Assembly (NCBI GenBank): GCA_944322695.1
Contig: CALUPQ010000004.1
Coordinates: 1 to 43,772, forward strand
DNA: 43,772 nucleotides
Origin: an uncultured Mailhella sp.
GTDB taxonomy: Bacteria > Desulfobacterota > Desulfovibrionia > Desulfovibrionales > Desulfovibrionaceae
Direction: 5' to 3'
Shown: positions 17,690 through 26,679 of the stretch, in pieces
How the letters are laid out: the number at the start of each line of letters is the position of its first letter
How positions within the stretch are numbered: the stretch's first letter is position 1
Made by a program: the position numbers and the translations under genes
The notes under the pieces: model-generated
The model's input: the letters and a program-made list of their open reading frames with translations, nothing else
Told to the model about the DNA's origin: nothing
Database searches by the model: none

Positions 17690-19283
17690 CCGTCGCCTCA
17701 TCCTTTCCGTCGTCATCTGTATCGTCCTGCTCTTCGGCTGGCAGGCATTTTCCGAATATATGGGCTGGATTCCGGAACAGCCCCAGCCCGTGGCCACCGA
17801 ACAGCAGCCGCAGGCTGAAGCCCAGGCGCCCGTTCCCGCCGCGCCCGCGCTGCCGGTGGCGAAGTTCGTTCCCTCCGAAGGCCGCGAAGTCCGCGTGGAT
17901 ACGCCCCTTTACGAAGCCGTCTTCCATTCCGGCGGCGGCGTGCTCCAGTCCTTCAAGCTGAAGAACTACAACGCCACCATCATTCCCGGTTCTCCGCTCT
18001 TCAACATGGTCTCCCCCGCCGCCGCCACCGTGGCCCCCATGGGCCTTCTCGTGAACGGCCAGCCTTCCTGGAACATGGGGCAGTGGAGCTTTGAAGGTTC
18101 CGACGTCAAGCTGGACAGCGGCGAAGCCACCCTCGTCTTCGAAGGCGAACTCAACGGCATCCGCATCACCCGCGCCATCACCTTCCACGCCGACACCTAT
18201 CTCATGGATGAAAAGGTCACCCTGACCTCCGCCGCCGGCACTCCCGCCGCCCGCGTGTCCTACAGCCTCGGCGCCACCGACTTCAGCGGCAAGAGCAACT
18301 ACGACACCATGAGCATGGCCTGGAACCTGAAGGGTTCCCTTGAACGCGACATGGACGTGGAAGACCTCACCAAGGAAGGCGTCATGAGCTCCGGCGACAT
18401 TTCCTGGGCCGGCCTCATGAGCAACTACTTCCTCTCCGCCGTTCTGCCCGAAGCCGGTCAGAACACCGTGTTCACGGGCCGCATCACCGAAGGCGGCGTC
18501 TGGCGCGCCGCCGTGGAACTGCAGGACATCAGCCTGACCGCCGGTCAGCCCGCCGAACTTTCCACCGCCTGGTGGCTCGGCCCCAAGAGCCGCGACCTTC
18601 TCGACGCCGCTCCCAACGACCTCAAGTCCTCCGTGGACATGGGCATCTTCACCTTCCTCGCCGTGCCGCTGCTCAAGCTCCTCACCTGGTTTGAAAGCTT
18701 CCTCGGCAACTGGGGTCTGGCCATCATTCTGCTGACCATCCTCATCAAGATTGTCTTCTGGCCGCTTTCCCGCAAGAGCTTCAAGTCCATGGAGCAGATG
18801 AAGAAGCTCCAGCCCCGCATGAAGCAGCTGCAGGAAAAGTACAAGGACAACAAGGAAGCGCTCAGCCGTGAAATGATGCAGCTCTACAAGACCTACGGGG
18901 TGAACCCCATGGGCGGCTGCCTGCCCATTCTCATCCAGCTGCCCGTGTTCGTGGCCCTGTATCAGGCGCTCCTGAACTGCATCGAACTGCGTCACGCCGC
19001 CTTCATCACCTATCTGCCCGGCACCGACCTGCTCTGGCTGGCCGACCTTTCCGTCAAGGACCCCTTCTACATCACGCCGCTCGTCATGGGCGCCACCATG
19101 TTCCTGCAGCAGTGGCTCAGCCCCGCCATGGGCGACCCGCAGCAGCGTAAAATCATGATGATTATGCCCGTGGTGTTCACGGTCATGTTCATCAACTTCC
19201 CCGCCGGTCTCGTGCTGTACTGGCTCTGCAACAACATTCTGTCCATCATCCAGCAGTCCTGGACCCTGCGCAACACCAAATAG
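17682..19283 (+). CDS. yidC: Membrane protein insertase YidC
   Basis: Inner-membrane insertase and chaperone acting alone or with SecYEG. The 533-residue product has an N-terminal signal-anchor helix ([18 protein letters not shown]), a large periplasmic beta domain (about 60-330) as in Gram-negative YidC, and the C-terminal insertase core with [39 protein letters not shown] and [18 protein letters not shown]. The start at 17682 is chosen for the transmembrane start and AGGAA site; the open frame begins at 17535 inside yidD. It is co-transcribed with jag 12 bases downstream. Confidence 0.97.
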   Translation: MDNRRLILSVVICIVLLFGWQAFSEYMGWIPEQPQPVATEQQPQAEAQAPVPAAPALPVAKFVPSEGREVRVDTPLYEAVFHSGGGVLQSFKLKNYNATIIPGSPLFNMVSPAAATVAPMGLLVNGQPSWNMGQWSFEGSDVKLDSGEATLVFEGELNGIRITRAITFHADTYLMDEKVTLTSAAGTPAARVSYSLGATDFSGKSNYDTMSMAWNLKGSLERDMDVEDLTKEGVMSSGDISWAGLMSNYFLSAVLPEAGQNTVFTGRITEGGVWRAAVELQDISLTAGQPAELSTAWWLGPKSRDLLDAAPNDLKSSVDMGIFTFLAVPLLKLLTWFESFLGNWGLAIILLTILIKIVFWPLSRKSFKSMEQMKKLQPRMKQLQEKYKDNKEALSREMMQLYKTYGVNPMGGCLPILIQLPVFVALYQALLNCIELRHAAFITYLPGTDLLWLADLSVKDPFYITPLVMGATMFLQQWLSPAMGDPQQRKIMMIMPVVFTVMFINFPAGLVLYWLCNNILSIIQQSWTLRNTK

Positions 19284-19295
19284 CAGGGGAAAGAC

Positions 19296-20372
19296 ATGAG
19301 CGAATCCAAAGAATTTCTGGGAAAAACGCTGGATTCCGCCATTGCGGAAGCCTGCGCCTTCTACAACGTTCCCAGAGAAAAGCTGGAAATTGAAATCATC
19401 GAAGACGCCAAAACGGGCATCTTCGGCATCGTGGGCGCACGAAAGGCAAAAATACGCGCCCGGCTCGCCACCCTGCCCGACTTCATGCAGCAGGCCGGCG
19501 CTCCGGCACAGGAAAAGGCAGAAAAGCAGGAAGGCCGTCGCCGCCGCGACCGTCGCCGTGACAAGGCGGAAACTTCCGACGCCCCCAGAGAAGAAGGCAG
19601 GGAGCGGCAGAAGGAAAACCGCCAGGAGGCGGACAAGGACGACTCCGCCCAGCCGCAGAAGACCCTTCCCGCCATCCGGACAGCGTCCGTCCCCGCCATC
19701 GCGGCGGACAAAGGCGAAGCGCCGAACGCCGCTCCGGATGAAGAGCCCCGTCAGGAAGAGGCTGTCGAGGAAAATCCGCGCGGCCGTCACGGACGTCAGC
19801 CGCGTCAGTCGCGGACGTCCTCCCGCAAGGAGGCCGCGCCCAGAAACGACGAGGCCGATGCGCTCGAAAGCACGCTGCCCCGTGTGCCCCTGGCGGAGCT
19901 GAACCAGGAAAAGCTCATCGAAACCACCAGAAACATCATCAGCAGACTCGTCGCGCCCGTGCTGGATTTGGAGCCCGAAGCCGTGGACCTCTCCCTTGAA
20001 ATAGGAGAAGACCGCCTTCAGGTTTCCGTGAAAAGCGAAGACACCGGTCTTCTCATCGGACGTGACGGGCAGAACCTGGCCGCGGTGCAGTACCTGGCCT
20101 CGCGCATGATTACGCGGGCCATGGGAGCACAGGTACGACTGCAGGTGGATGCCGGCGACTACCATGTCCGGCAGGATTCGCGTCTGCAGGAACTGGCCCT
20201 GGCTCTGGCCGAAAAGGTGAAGGCCACGGGCAAGGTGCAGACCACAAGGCCGCTCAGCGCCTACCAGAGAAGGGTCATCCATCTGGCCCTTCAGGACGAC
20301 CCGGACGTGCAGACGCGCAGTTCCGGCGAAGGGGCGCTCAAGCACGTCGTCATCCTGCGCCGCAAGGACTGA
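19296..20372 (+). CDS. jag: Jag/KhpB family RNA-binding protein
   Basis: Cytoplasmic KH-R3H RNA-binding protein, often encoded after yidC. The 358-residue product has a Jag_N domain (1-55, GKTLDSAIAEAC to FGIVGARKAKI), a long charged low-complexity linker (about 60-195, rich in Arg, Glu, Lys and Ala), a KH domain with the GxxG loop GRDG at 255-258, and an R3H domain with Arg325-x3-His329. The linker is longer than in Firmicutes KhpB. GGGGAAAG precedes the ATG. It ends the rpmH block, with a hairpin terminator after the stop. It is known elsewhere to affect cell elongation and mRNA stability with KhpA; its role here is inferred. Confidence 0.92.
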   Translation: MSESKEFLGKTLDSAIAEACAFYNVPREKLEIEIIEDAKTGIFGIVGARKAKIRARLATLPDFMQQAGAPAQEKAEKQEGRRRRDRRRDKAETSDAPREEGRERQKENRQEADKDDSAQPQKTLPAIRTASVPAIAADKGEAPNAAPDEEPRQEEAVEENPRGRHGRQPRQSRTSSRKEAAPRNDEADALESTLPRVPLAELNQEKLIETTRNIISRLVAPVLDLEPEAVDLSLEIGEDRLQVSVKSEDTGLLIGRDGQNLAAVQYLASRMITRAMGAQVRLQVDAGDYHVRQDSRLQELALALAEKVKATGKVQTTRPLSAYQRRVIHLALQDDPDVQTRSSGEGALKHVVILRRKD

Positions 20373-20379
20373 CCTTTAC

Positions 20380-20415
20380 GCGCCCGGCAGTCACGCTTCT
20401 GCCGGGCGCATTCTT
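20380..20415 (+). terminator. Terminator after jag
   Basis: GCGCCCGGCAG (20380-20390) and CTGCCGGGCGC (20399-20409) form an 11-bp perfect stem with an 8-base loop, followed by ATTCTTC. The weak T-run means partial read-through into psd is possible. Confidence 0.65.
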
Positions 20416-20531
20416 CATGACCCGGTCTATCCGGCTTTTTCCACGGCATGGGAAGCCCGCGCGGGGCATTCGCCGCTCCGGCATGCCGCACCCCTTTTTC
20501 AGGGGCACTTCAAACCATAAAGGAGTTTTCG

Positions 20532-21188
20532 ATGAACAAGCCCGGCATTGGTCTCGCACCCGAAGGCGCGCCCATCATCGGCCTGCTCACGGTTCTTTCC
20601 CTCTGCTTCGCCATCCTGGACTGGTGGCCCGTCACCCTCGTGACCCTGCTTGCGCTGTGGTTCTCCGTCCACTTCTTCCGCGACCCCGAGCGTGTCGTTC
20701 CGCAGGATGAGGGCATCGCCGTCAGCCCGGCGGACGGTCGCGTCATCCGCATCGAACGCCGTACCGACCCCATGAACGGTGAAGAGCGGCAGTGCGTTTC
20801 CATCTTCATGAACATCTTCAGCGTGCACGTAAACCGCACGCCCGTTTCCGGCACGGTGACCGGCATACGCTACCTGCCCGGCAAGTTCTTCAACGCCGCA
20901 TGGGACAAAGCCTCCACCGACAACGAGCAGTGCATGTGGCAGATGAGCGACGACGACGGCAGAAGCTGGACCTTCGTTCAGATTGCCGGACTCATCGCCC
21001 GTCGCATCGTTCCCCATGCCGAACAGGGCGACGCTCTCCGCCGCGGACAGCGCTTCGGCATGATACGTTTCGGCTCCCGCGTTGACGTCTATCTGCCCAC
21101 CGACTATACTCCTGCGGTCCGTATCGGCGAACAGGTCTTTGCCGGCCAGACGGTTCTGGCAAGGAAAACCGCTTCCGAAGAAGCGTAA
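20532..21188 (+). CDS. psd: Phosphatidylserine decarboxylase proenzyme (short type)
   Basis: Makes phosphatidylethanolamine from phosphatidylserine at the inner membrane. The 218-residue product is the short form of the enzyme: two N-terminal hydrophobic helices (about 15-48), [34 protein letters not shown] and PGKFFNA. The self-cleavage site is RFGSRVD, where Ser182 would become the pyruvoyl group. The start at 20532 has AAAGGAG 8 bases upstream; the open frame extends to 20448 without family-like sequence. It forms an operon with pssA (11-base gap), the preceding enzyme of the pathway. Confidence 0.96.
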   Translation: MNKPGIGLAPEGAPIIGLLTVLSLCFAILDWWPVTLVTLLALWFSVHFFRDPERVVPQDEGIAVSPADGRVIRIERRTDPMNGEERQCVSIFMNIFSVHVNRTPVSGTVTGIRYLPGKFFNAAWDKASTDNEQCMWQMSDDDGRSWTFVQIAGLIARRIVPHAEQGDALRRGQRFGMIRFGSRVDVYLPTDYTPAVRIGEQVFAGQTVLARKTASEEA

Positions 21189-21199
21189 GAGAGGCTTCC

Positions 21200-21994
21200 A
21201 TGCGCGACCCCAACAAACCGGTCCCCCGCGGCGTCTATATTCTGCCCAATCTTTTCACGACGGCCAGCCTCTTCGCAGGCTTCTTCAGCATCATTCTGGC
21301 CTTCAACCGGCATTTCGACCTGGCGGCATGGGCCATTCTCGTGGGTGCCGCCATGGACGGACTCGACGGCAAGGTCGCCCGTCTTACCGGCACGGCCAGC
21401 CAGTTCGGCATAGAATACGATTCTCTGGCCGACGACGTGACCTTCGGCGTGGCCCCGGGCATGCTGGCCTACGCCTGGCAGCTGCATGAATTCGGCCGTC
21501 TCGGCCTTGCTGTGGCCTTCCTCTTCTGCGGCTGTGCCGCTCTGCGCCTGGCCCGCTTCAACGTGGGCGTATCCACCACGTCCAAGCGCTTCTTCGTGGG
21601 GCTTCCCAGCCCGGCCTGCGCCTGCGTGCTGGCCACGTTCGTGCTGTTCATGCCCTACTTCCCCGACGTACTCAAGCCCATACTGCCGGGCCTGACGCTC
21701 GTCATTTCCGTCATCGTCCCGCTGCTCATGGTCAGCCGCGTGCGCTACTTCTCCTTCAAGGAATTCGGCTTCATCAAGGCCCATCCCTTCCAGACCATGG
21801 TGGCCACCCTCATCGTGCTCAGCATGGTCTTCTCCCTGCCGCGCCTGTTCTGCTTCATCATCCTCATGGGCTATGTGATTTCCGGTCCGGCCTATACGTT
21901 CCTGCTGCGCAGAAGAGGCCGTCAGCTCGACCCCGAAGCGGCCGACGCCGCAAAGGCGGCCGCCAAGGCCGAAGAGCAGAAAAAGGCCGTGTAG
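21200..21994 (+). CDS. pssA: CDP-diacylglycerol--serine O-phosphatidyltransferase
   Basis: Integral membrane enzyme making phosphatidylserine from CDP-diacylglycerol and serine, feeding Psd. The 264-residue product has the complete CDP-alcohol phosphotransferase motif: Asp56-Gly57-x2-Ala60-Arg61-x8-Gly70-x3-Asp74-x3-Asp78. About eight hydrophobic helices follow and the C-terminal tail is rich in Ala, Lys and Glu (about 245-264). GAGG precedes the ATG. Its linkage to psd supports phosphatidylserine rather than phosphatidylglycerophosphate synthesis. A strong terminator follows. Confidence 0.95.
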   Translation: MRDPNKPVPRGVYILPNLFTTASLFAGFFSIILAFNRHFDLAAWAILVGAAMDGLDGKVARLTGTASQFGIEYDSLADDVTFGVAPGMLAYAWQLHEFGRLGLAVAFLFCGCAALRLARFNVGVSTTSKRFFVGLPSPACACVLATFVLFMPYFPDVLKPILPGLTLVISVIVPLLMVSRVRYFSFKEFGFIKAHPFQTMVATLIVLSMVFSLPRLFCFIILMGYVISGPAYTFLLRRRGRQLDPEAADAAKAAAKAEEQKKAV

Positions 21995-22018
21995 CCTCCC
22001 CCCCATTGTCAGTGACAG

Positions 22019-22053
22019 AAGAGGCCGTCTCCTTATGGAGACGGCCTCTTTTT
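22019..22053 (+). terminator. Rho-independent terminator of psd-pssA
   Basis: GAGGCCGTCTCC (22021-22032) and GGAGACGGCCTC (22037-22048) form a 12-bp perfect stem with loop TTAT, followed by a run of five T. It lies 25 bases after the pssA stop. Confidence 0.9.
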
Positions 22054-22142
22054 ACAGGTCCTCCGGCACTCCCCGCCGCGAAACCGCGGCGCACGCCTCG
22101 TGCGGCGGGGCCCCTGCCCCGGAGGACATTCGGAAAAACTCC

Positions 22143-23213
22143 CTACAGATTGGCGCGGAAGAAGGCCTCCATGGCGTCAAAGGGAATCACGTCCGTCCTG
22201 TCGTACAAATCCACGTGGCTGGCTCCGGGGATAATCATGAGCTGCTTGTTCTCCCCCTTGAGCTTCTTGAAGGCGTCCTCGCTGAAGTAGCGGGAATGAG
22301 CCTTTTCACCGTGGATGAGAAGCACCGCGCTGCGGATTTCTCCTGCATAGCTCAGAAGCGGCATGTTCATGAACGACAGCGAAGAGGTGGCGTTCCATGC
22401 CCCGTTGGAATTGATGGAGCGGGCATGAAAGCCCCGCTTCGTCTTGTAATAGTCGAAGTAATCCTTTACGAACTGCGGCTCGTTCCCGCTGAGCTTCTCC
22501 GGCAGGCCGGGAGCAGGCGCAATGGAGCCGGAACGGGCATCTCTGGTTCTCTGTTCGTTGAGCTGTCTGCGCAGGTCATAACGCGCATCGGCGTCCATGG
22601 CGTCAAAGTAGCCGTTGGCGGTCACACGGCTCATATCGTACATGGTGGATGCCACCGTCGCTTTGATGCGGGTATCCATGGCCGCCGCATTAAGGCCCAT
22701 GCCACCGAAGCCGCAGATGCCGATGATGCCGATTCTATGCTCGTCCACACCTTCCAGCGTGGTGAGAAAGTCCACCGCAGCACTGAAATCCTCGGTATTG
22801 ATGTCGGGCGAAGCCACATGACGCGGTTCTCCGCTGCTTTCTCCGGTATAGGAAGGGTCGAAGGCCAGCGTCAGAAAACCACGCTCGGCCATGGTCTGCG
22901 CATACAGGCCGGAAGCCTGCTCCTTCACCGCGCCGAAGGGACCGCTCACGGCAAGCGCAGGCAGGGGGCCTTCCGCTCCTTTCGGGGTGTACAAATCCGC
23001 CGCCAGCGTGATGCCGTAACGGTTCCGGAACGTCACCTTTCTGTGTTCAACCTTGTCACTTTTTGCAAACGTCTTATCCCAGTTCTGTTCAAGCTTCATA
23101 GGTGCGCCTTCCTTTACCGCATTGTTATGGGGCAGATTGCCTTCCGCCGCCATGGCGTTTCCGGCAAAAAGCATCGAGCTCATAAAAAGAGCAACCTTCG
23201 TGCAGATATTCAT
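22143..23213 (-). CDS. Exported alpha/beta hydrolase, dienelactone-hydrolase/YcjY-like
   Basis: Predicted periplasmic hydrolase of unknown substrate. The 356-residue product has a Sec signal peptide (MNICTKVALFMSSMLFAGNA, cleavage near Ala22). The mature protein has SGPFGAVKEQ, AFDPSYTGESSGEPR and the nucleophile elbow GICGFGG, where Cys167 takes the place of the usual serine, as in dienelactone hydrolase. The later VLLIHGEKAHSRYF and IIPGASHVDLYD segments would supply the acid and histidine of the triad. The gene is monocistronic. An AT-rich leader precedes it, and GGGAGAAACC stands before the ATG. Related proteins are often annotated only as alpha/beta hydrolase. Confidence 0.8.
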   Translation of the reverse strand: MNICTKVALFMSSMLFAGNAMAAEGNLPHNNAVKEGAPMKLEQNWDKTFAKSDKVEHRKVTFRNRYGITLAADLYTPKGAEGPLPALAVSGPFGAVKEQASGLYAQTMAERGFLTLAFDPSYTGESSGEPRHVASPDINTEDFSAAVDFLTTLEGVDEHRIGIIGICGFGGMGLNAAAMDTRIKATVASTMYDMSRVTANGYFDAMDADARYDLRRQLNEQRTRDARSGSIAPAPGLPEKLSGNEPQFVKDYFDYYKTKRGFHARSINSNGAWNATSSLSFMNMPLLSYAGEIRSAVLLIHGEKAHSRYFSEDAFKKLKGENKQLMIIPGASHVDLYDRTDVIPFDAMEAFFRANL

Positions 23214-23618
23214 GGTTTCTCCCGGTCTGACTGTTCCGGCCGCAGATGATGAAACACACAGGGCCCTTGATTCATACTTACGGGAAAGCTTAATTTATAG
23301 CAAATACCTATATCAAATATATTTTTATAGACAAAAAGCATATTTAAAAAAGCATCGAACTGCCGCCGGCTCAAAGGCCCGGCTGGAGCAAAGAGAACAC
23401 GCCTTTTCTGCAACAGAAAAAAGGGCACGGCACAGCAGCCTTTCCTGCGCTGCTCCGGCAAAGACACGCTTTTTCCGTCCGTCTCTTCTGTCTGAACGAT
23501 GCGCTGTCTGGACCGTCCTTCCGCACGCGGACGCACGTCTGCCGTGGCCTCTTTCCAGAAGGGGCGACGCCTTCACCACATCGCTCCATCGAAAAAATGG
23601 CTGCGTCCGCGGCTCAAA
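23214..23618. other. Non-coding stretch upstream of the exported hydrolase gene
   Basis: Bases 23280-23350 are strikingly AT-rich compared with the surroundings and probably hold the minus-strand hydrolase promoter (TTGAT and TATAAA-like boxes occur, but no pair with good spacing). The remainder up to the terminator at 23619 shows no supportable gene. Confidence 0.45.
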
Positions 23619-23663
23619 ACGACAAAGGCCGTGTTCCTTTTCAGGGAACACGGCCTTTGTCGT
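23619..23663 (-). terminator. Long terminator hairpin after the two-helix membrane protein gene
   Basis: A 19-bp perfect stem (23619-23637 and 23645-23663, 7-base loop) includes AAAGGCC and GGCCTTT arms, so the stem itself carries the A- and T-tracts. On the minus strand it continues GTCGTTTTGAG. It lies 16 bases after the stop of the gene at 23679 and could work in both directions. Confidence 0.75.
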
Positions 23664-23678
23664 CGGTCTTCGACCAGG

Positions 23679-24692
23679 TTACTGATAGTTTTCCAGAAGA
23701 AACATGGGCTTGATGGCCACGACCTCATCGTACTCGGTCTGGCTGACCCGGACATCGGAATTGAGCGACCGCAGGACGGCCTTCATGTCCTCATAGGCTT
23801 CGGGAATGGTTTCGGAGCGCCCTTCCCGAAGAGAGCGTATCATTCTCGAAAGCGTGGCAGGGTGCGCATAGCGCGCGGGCAACGGAAAATCGGGATAGCC
23901 TGCGATATACTCCGCCATGTCGGCTCTCGCCCGCTCCAGCGCGGCGGCAATGGCCCGCCGGTTGTTGCGGGCCGTGGGCAGCACGTTGGCACCGGCAAAG
24001 AAGAACAGGGCGGTCAGACCTGCAAGAGTAATGTAAAGTCCGTAATCCCCGGAGTCCGAAAGCCAGGTATAGGCGCCGTACACCGCCGCCACCAGCGCAA
24101 AGCAGAAAATAGCAAGAGCCACCCACTTGTGCACGGGATTCGTCATGGCATCGACTCTCTTGGCCTTGCTGGCCGCCGCAAGACGCGTGGAAAGGTCGGG
24201 CCGCTCTTCCAGAAAGGCCCTGGCGCGCCGAAGTTCATCCACGCTGGCCTGCGCCGTGGCGCTGAGATTCTTCTTATAGCGCGCCTCTTCCGCAGCCTCG
24301 GCCTCGGCCAGTTTCTTTGCCGCGGCTTCGGACATGGTCTTGATGTGAGGAAAGCGCCGCCGTATCTCGGCAAGCATCATGTCCACATGGTTTTCATGCT
24401 TGAACGTGCACTGCACGCTCTCCCCATTACCGTATTCCACCACGAGATAGGGAATGGAGCCGAAAATTCCCTTGCCGGTAAACGCGCCTTTGCTCATGGC
24501 CACGCGCTTATAGGCACGCCGGATGTTGGACACCGGCACATAAAAACGGCGGTCCATGAAAAGGCTGCTCAAATACAGGGCCTTTTCACCGACACCGCAG
24601 GGGCCGAAGGTCAGGCACGCCTTTTTGTCCGCTTTGAGCTGCCTGTCGTCCAGGCCGACCTCACCCAGCCGTGCGGGCTTGAAATACAGCAT
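23679..24692 (-). CDS. Hypothetical membrane protein with coiled coil and two helices
   Basis: I do not recognise this family. The 337-residue product has three visible parts. Residues 1-118 look like a compact beta-rich, PH-like domain (ALYLSSLFMDRRFYVPVSNI, then SIPYLVVEYGNG). Residues 118-180 are a charged Ala/Glu/Lys-rich stretch, likely coiled coil. Two adjacent transmembrane helices follow (about 190-211 and 217-238) separated by a 5-residue turn, then a 100-residue soluble tail. The pattern suggests a membrane-anchored protein with both ends in the cytoplasm. The start at 24692 is chosen for CGGAG 8 bases upstream. It lies 112 bases downstream of cstA, separated by two hairpins. Confidence 0.7.
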   Translation of the reverse strand: MLYFKPARLGEVGLDDRQLKADKKACLTFGPCGVGEKALYLSSLFMDRRFYVPVSNIRRAYKRVAMSKGAFTGKGIFGSIPYLVVEYGNGESVQCTFKHENHVDMMLAEIRRRFPHIKTMSEAAAKKLAEAEAAEEARYKKNLSATAQASVDELRRARAFLEERPDLSTRLAAASKAKRVDAMTNPVHKWVALAIFCFALVAAVYGAYTWLSDSGDYGLYITLAGLTALFFFAGANVLPTARNNRRAIAAALERARADMAEYIAGYPDFPLPARYAHPATLSRMIRSLREGRSETIPEAYEDMKAVLRSLNSDVRVSQTEYDEVVAIKPMFLLENYQ

Positions 24693-24716
24693 CAATCCAC
24701 TCCGGGAGGAAAACCC

Positions 24717-24787
24717 GCGTTCCCGCCCCTTCGGAAGGAAGAGGCGGGAACGCACACAGGGGAAGGGGCCGCCCCGGAAGGCGGCCC
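24717..24787 (-). terminator. Two tandem hairpins between cstA and the next gene
   Basis: GGGCCGCC/GGCGGCCC (24766-24773 and 24780-24787) and GCGTTCCCGCC/GGCGGGAACGC (24717-24727 and 24743-24753) follow the cstA stop in order on the minus strand. Neither has a strong T-run (GGGTTTTCC after the second), so partial termination with read-through into the downstream gene is likely. Confidence 0.5.
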
Positions 24788-24804
24788 TGTTTCAGACAAG
24801 GTTT

Positions 24805-26250
24805 CTAGGCGCGCTTCTTCGTCGCACGCAGGAAGAGGGAAAGGAACAGCGCAGCGGCGGCAACACCCAGGATGTAGGCCACGGCCACCGGCAGCTTCAC
24901 GATGAGGCCGAGGCACTCGGGGGCCATGCAGAAGTAGGTGATGGACACGGCGCTCATGAAGGTGGCGGGCACGGCGGTAATCCAGTAGTTCTTCTTATTG
25001 AGGAAGAGGTACATGGAGGCGGCCCAGAGCACAATCATGGCCAGAGTCTGGTTGGTCCAGCTGAAGTAGCGCCACACGATGGAGTAGTCCAGCTGGCTGA
25101 TGAGGGCGCCGGCGCCAAGCAGCGGCACGCAGAAGATGAGACGGTTCTTGTAGCTCGTCTGGTTGACCTTGAACCAGTCGGCCAGCACGAGGCGGGCGGA
25201 ACGGAAGGCGGTGTCGCCGGAGGTGATGGGGCAGACGATGACGCCCACCATGGCGAGGCCGATGCCTATGCCGCCCATGGTCTTGCTGCACACGTCGTAG
25301 ATGGCGGCGGACTGACCGGCGCCCAGGCTGGCGAGCAGACCGGTGGTCTGGCCGTTGGTGATTTCGTAAATGGTGCAGCCGGCGGCGGCCCAGATGAGGG
25401 CGATGATGCCTTCACACACCATGGCGCCGTAGAACACGAAGCGACCCTGATGCTCGCTCTTCATGCAGCGGGCCATGAGCGGGGACTGCGTGGCATGGAA
25501 ACCGGAAATGGCGCCGCAGGCCACGGTAATGAACATGAAGGCCCAGATGGGCGTGCCCTTGGGATGCATGTTGGCGAAGTTGTCCCAGATTTCGGGAATC
25601 TGATAGGCGGGGTCGATGACGATGCCGGCGCCCACGCCCACGGCCATGATGATGAGGCAGATACCGAACAGGGGATAAATCTTGCCGATAAACGTGTCGA
25701 TGGAGATGAAGGTGGCGATGAAGTAGTAGGTCAGCACCACGACCAGCCAGAAGGAAGCGTTGAGAAGAATGCCGCTGGCACCGGCTTCGCTGCACAGCTT
25801 CACGATGAGGCCGGCGGGGCCCACGGCGAACACGGTGCCCACCATGACGAGCAGCACCACGGAGAACACGCGCATGATGGTCTTCATGGTGTCGCCGAGA
25901 TAAATGCCGGTGATTTCGGAAACGGAAGCGCCGTTGTTGCGCTCGCTGGTCATGCCGGAGAAGAAGTCATGCACGGCACCGGCGAAAATGGTGCCGAAGG
26001 TAATCCACAGAAAGACTACCGGACCCCAGAGAGCGCCCTGAAGCGCACCGAAGATGGGGCCGAGACCGGCGATGTTCAGAAGCTGGATGAGAAAAAGCTT
26101 CCACTGAGGAAGCACCACATAGTCCACGCCGTCGTTGATGACAACGGCGGGAGTCTCCCGGTCGTCCGGACCAAAGGTGTTCTCTACCAGTTTACCGTAG
26201 GTAAAGTACCCGATGATGAGGAGCGCCAGGCACAGAAAAAAACTAACCAT
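24805..26250 (-). CDS. CstA/BtsT family carbon-starvation transporter (short form)
   Basis: Inner-membrane carrier of the CstA family, whose characterised members import pyruvate or peptides. The 481-residue product is the short form found in many anaerobes (E. coli CstA is about 700). It has a dozen or more hydrophobic helices. Family motifs include LLNIAGLGPIFGALQGALWG, VHDFFSGMTSERNNGASVSE, SGFHATQSPLMARCMKSEHQ and GDTAFRSARLVLADWF. The gene has a long leader of about 200 bases. The substrate (pyruvate versus peptides or amino acids) cannot be settled from sequence. No LytS/LytT-type two-component pair was seen nearby. Confidence 0.9.
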   Translation of the reverse strand: MVSFFLCLALLIIGYFTYGKLVENTFGPDDRETPAVVINDGVDYVVLPQWKLFLIQLLNIAGLGPIFGALQGALWGPVVFLWITFGTIFAGAVHDFFSGMTSERNNGASVSEITGIYLGDTMKTIMRVFSVVLLVMVGTVFAVGPAGLIVKLCSEAGASGILLNASFWLVVVLTYYFIATFISIDTFIGKIYPLFGICLIIMAVGVGAGIVIDPAYQIPEIWDNFANMHPKGTPIWAFMFITVACGAISGFHATQSPLMARCMKSEHQGRFVFYGAMVCEGIIALIWAAAGCTIYEITNGQTTGLLASLGAGQSAAIYDVCSKTMGGIGIGLAMVGVIVCPITSGDTAFRSARLVLADWFKVNQTSYKNRLIFCVPLLGAGALISQLDYSIVWRYFSWTNQTLAMIVLWAASMYLFLNKKNYWITAVPATFMSAVSITYFCMAPECLGLIVKLPVAVAYILGVAAAALFLSLFLRATKKRA

Positions 26251-26455
26251 ACAAACAACCTCTCATGTGGCGGCGCCATCACCGTACACCCGTAGTACGG
26301 GACTGCGCCGCGCCTTTCATTCCAGAGCGGATGATGGGGAAAACGCCGGACGTTCTCCCGCCGGCCGGGGAACCTGACATTCCGTCCGTCTGCCCGCAAC
26401 CGCCTCTCCCGCAATCACTCGGGCCCTTTCGCCCCAGGCGAAAAAACCCTAACAG
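26251..26455 (-). other. Long 5' leader of cstA
   Basis: About 200 bases between the likely promoter and the cstA start contain no gene. A hairpin TTCGCC-TGG-GGCGAA (about 26426-26441) lies near its 5' end. A leader this long suggests post-transcriptional control, but I recognise no known riboswitch. Confidence 0.4.
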
Positions 26456-26484
26456 GCAATATTCCACCTGACAAATTTATGCAA
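26456..26484 (-). promoter_or_regulatory. Candidate cstA promoter
   Basis: On the minus strand TTGCAT (26479-26484) and TATTGC (26456-26461) are separated by 17 bases, in an AT-richer segment upstream of cstA. Confidence 0.45.
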
Positions 26485-26600
26485 GGCGTCACATGGTTCC
26501 GAGGCGACTGTTTTTCCCGATAATGAAACCCTAATTCATCAATATCATGACTGTTTTAGTTTTGCGTTTTTTTTCTCGAAAAAAAATGCGCCGCAAAAGG
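26485..26600. other. AT-rich intergenic spacer upstream of cstA
   Basis: Includes T-rich and A-rich runs (26566-26586) facing each other. No gene is visible. Confidence 0.4.
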
Positions 26601-26626
26601 AAAAAGGACGCGAACGGCTCGTTCAC
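26601..26626 (-). terminator. Possible terminator of the GNAT-radical SAM operon
   Basis: On the minus strand GTGAACG-AGC-CGTTCGC (7 bp including one wobble pair) is followed by GTCCTTTTTCCTTTT. It lies 54 bases after the GNAT stop. Confidence 0.45.
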
Positions 26627-26679
26627 GCCCTCTCTTTTTTGCGGCACTCCTTTCCGGGACAGAAAGCTCCGCATCCCCA

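Noticed and set aside
17571-20345. A 924-residue open frame on the minus strand across yidC and jag
   Set aside because: It is fully antisense to two well-supported genes. Its composition (Gly, His, Val, Asp rich) is typical of the shadow frame of GC-rich coding DNA and shows no family motif.
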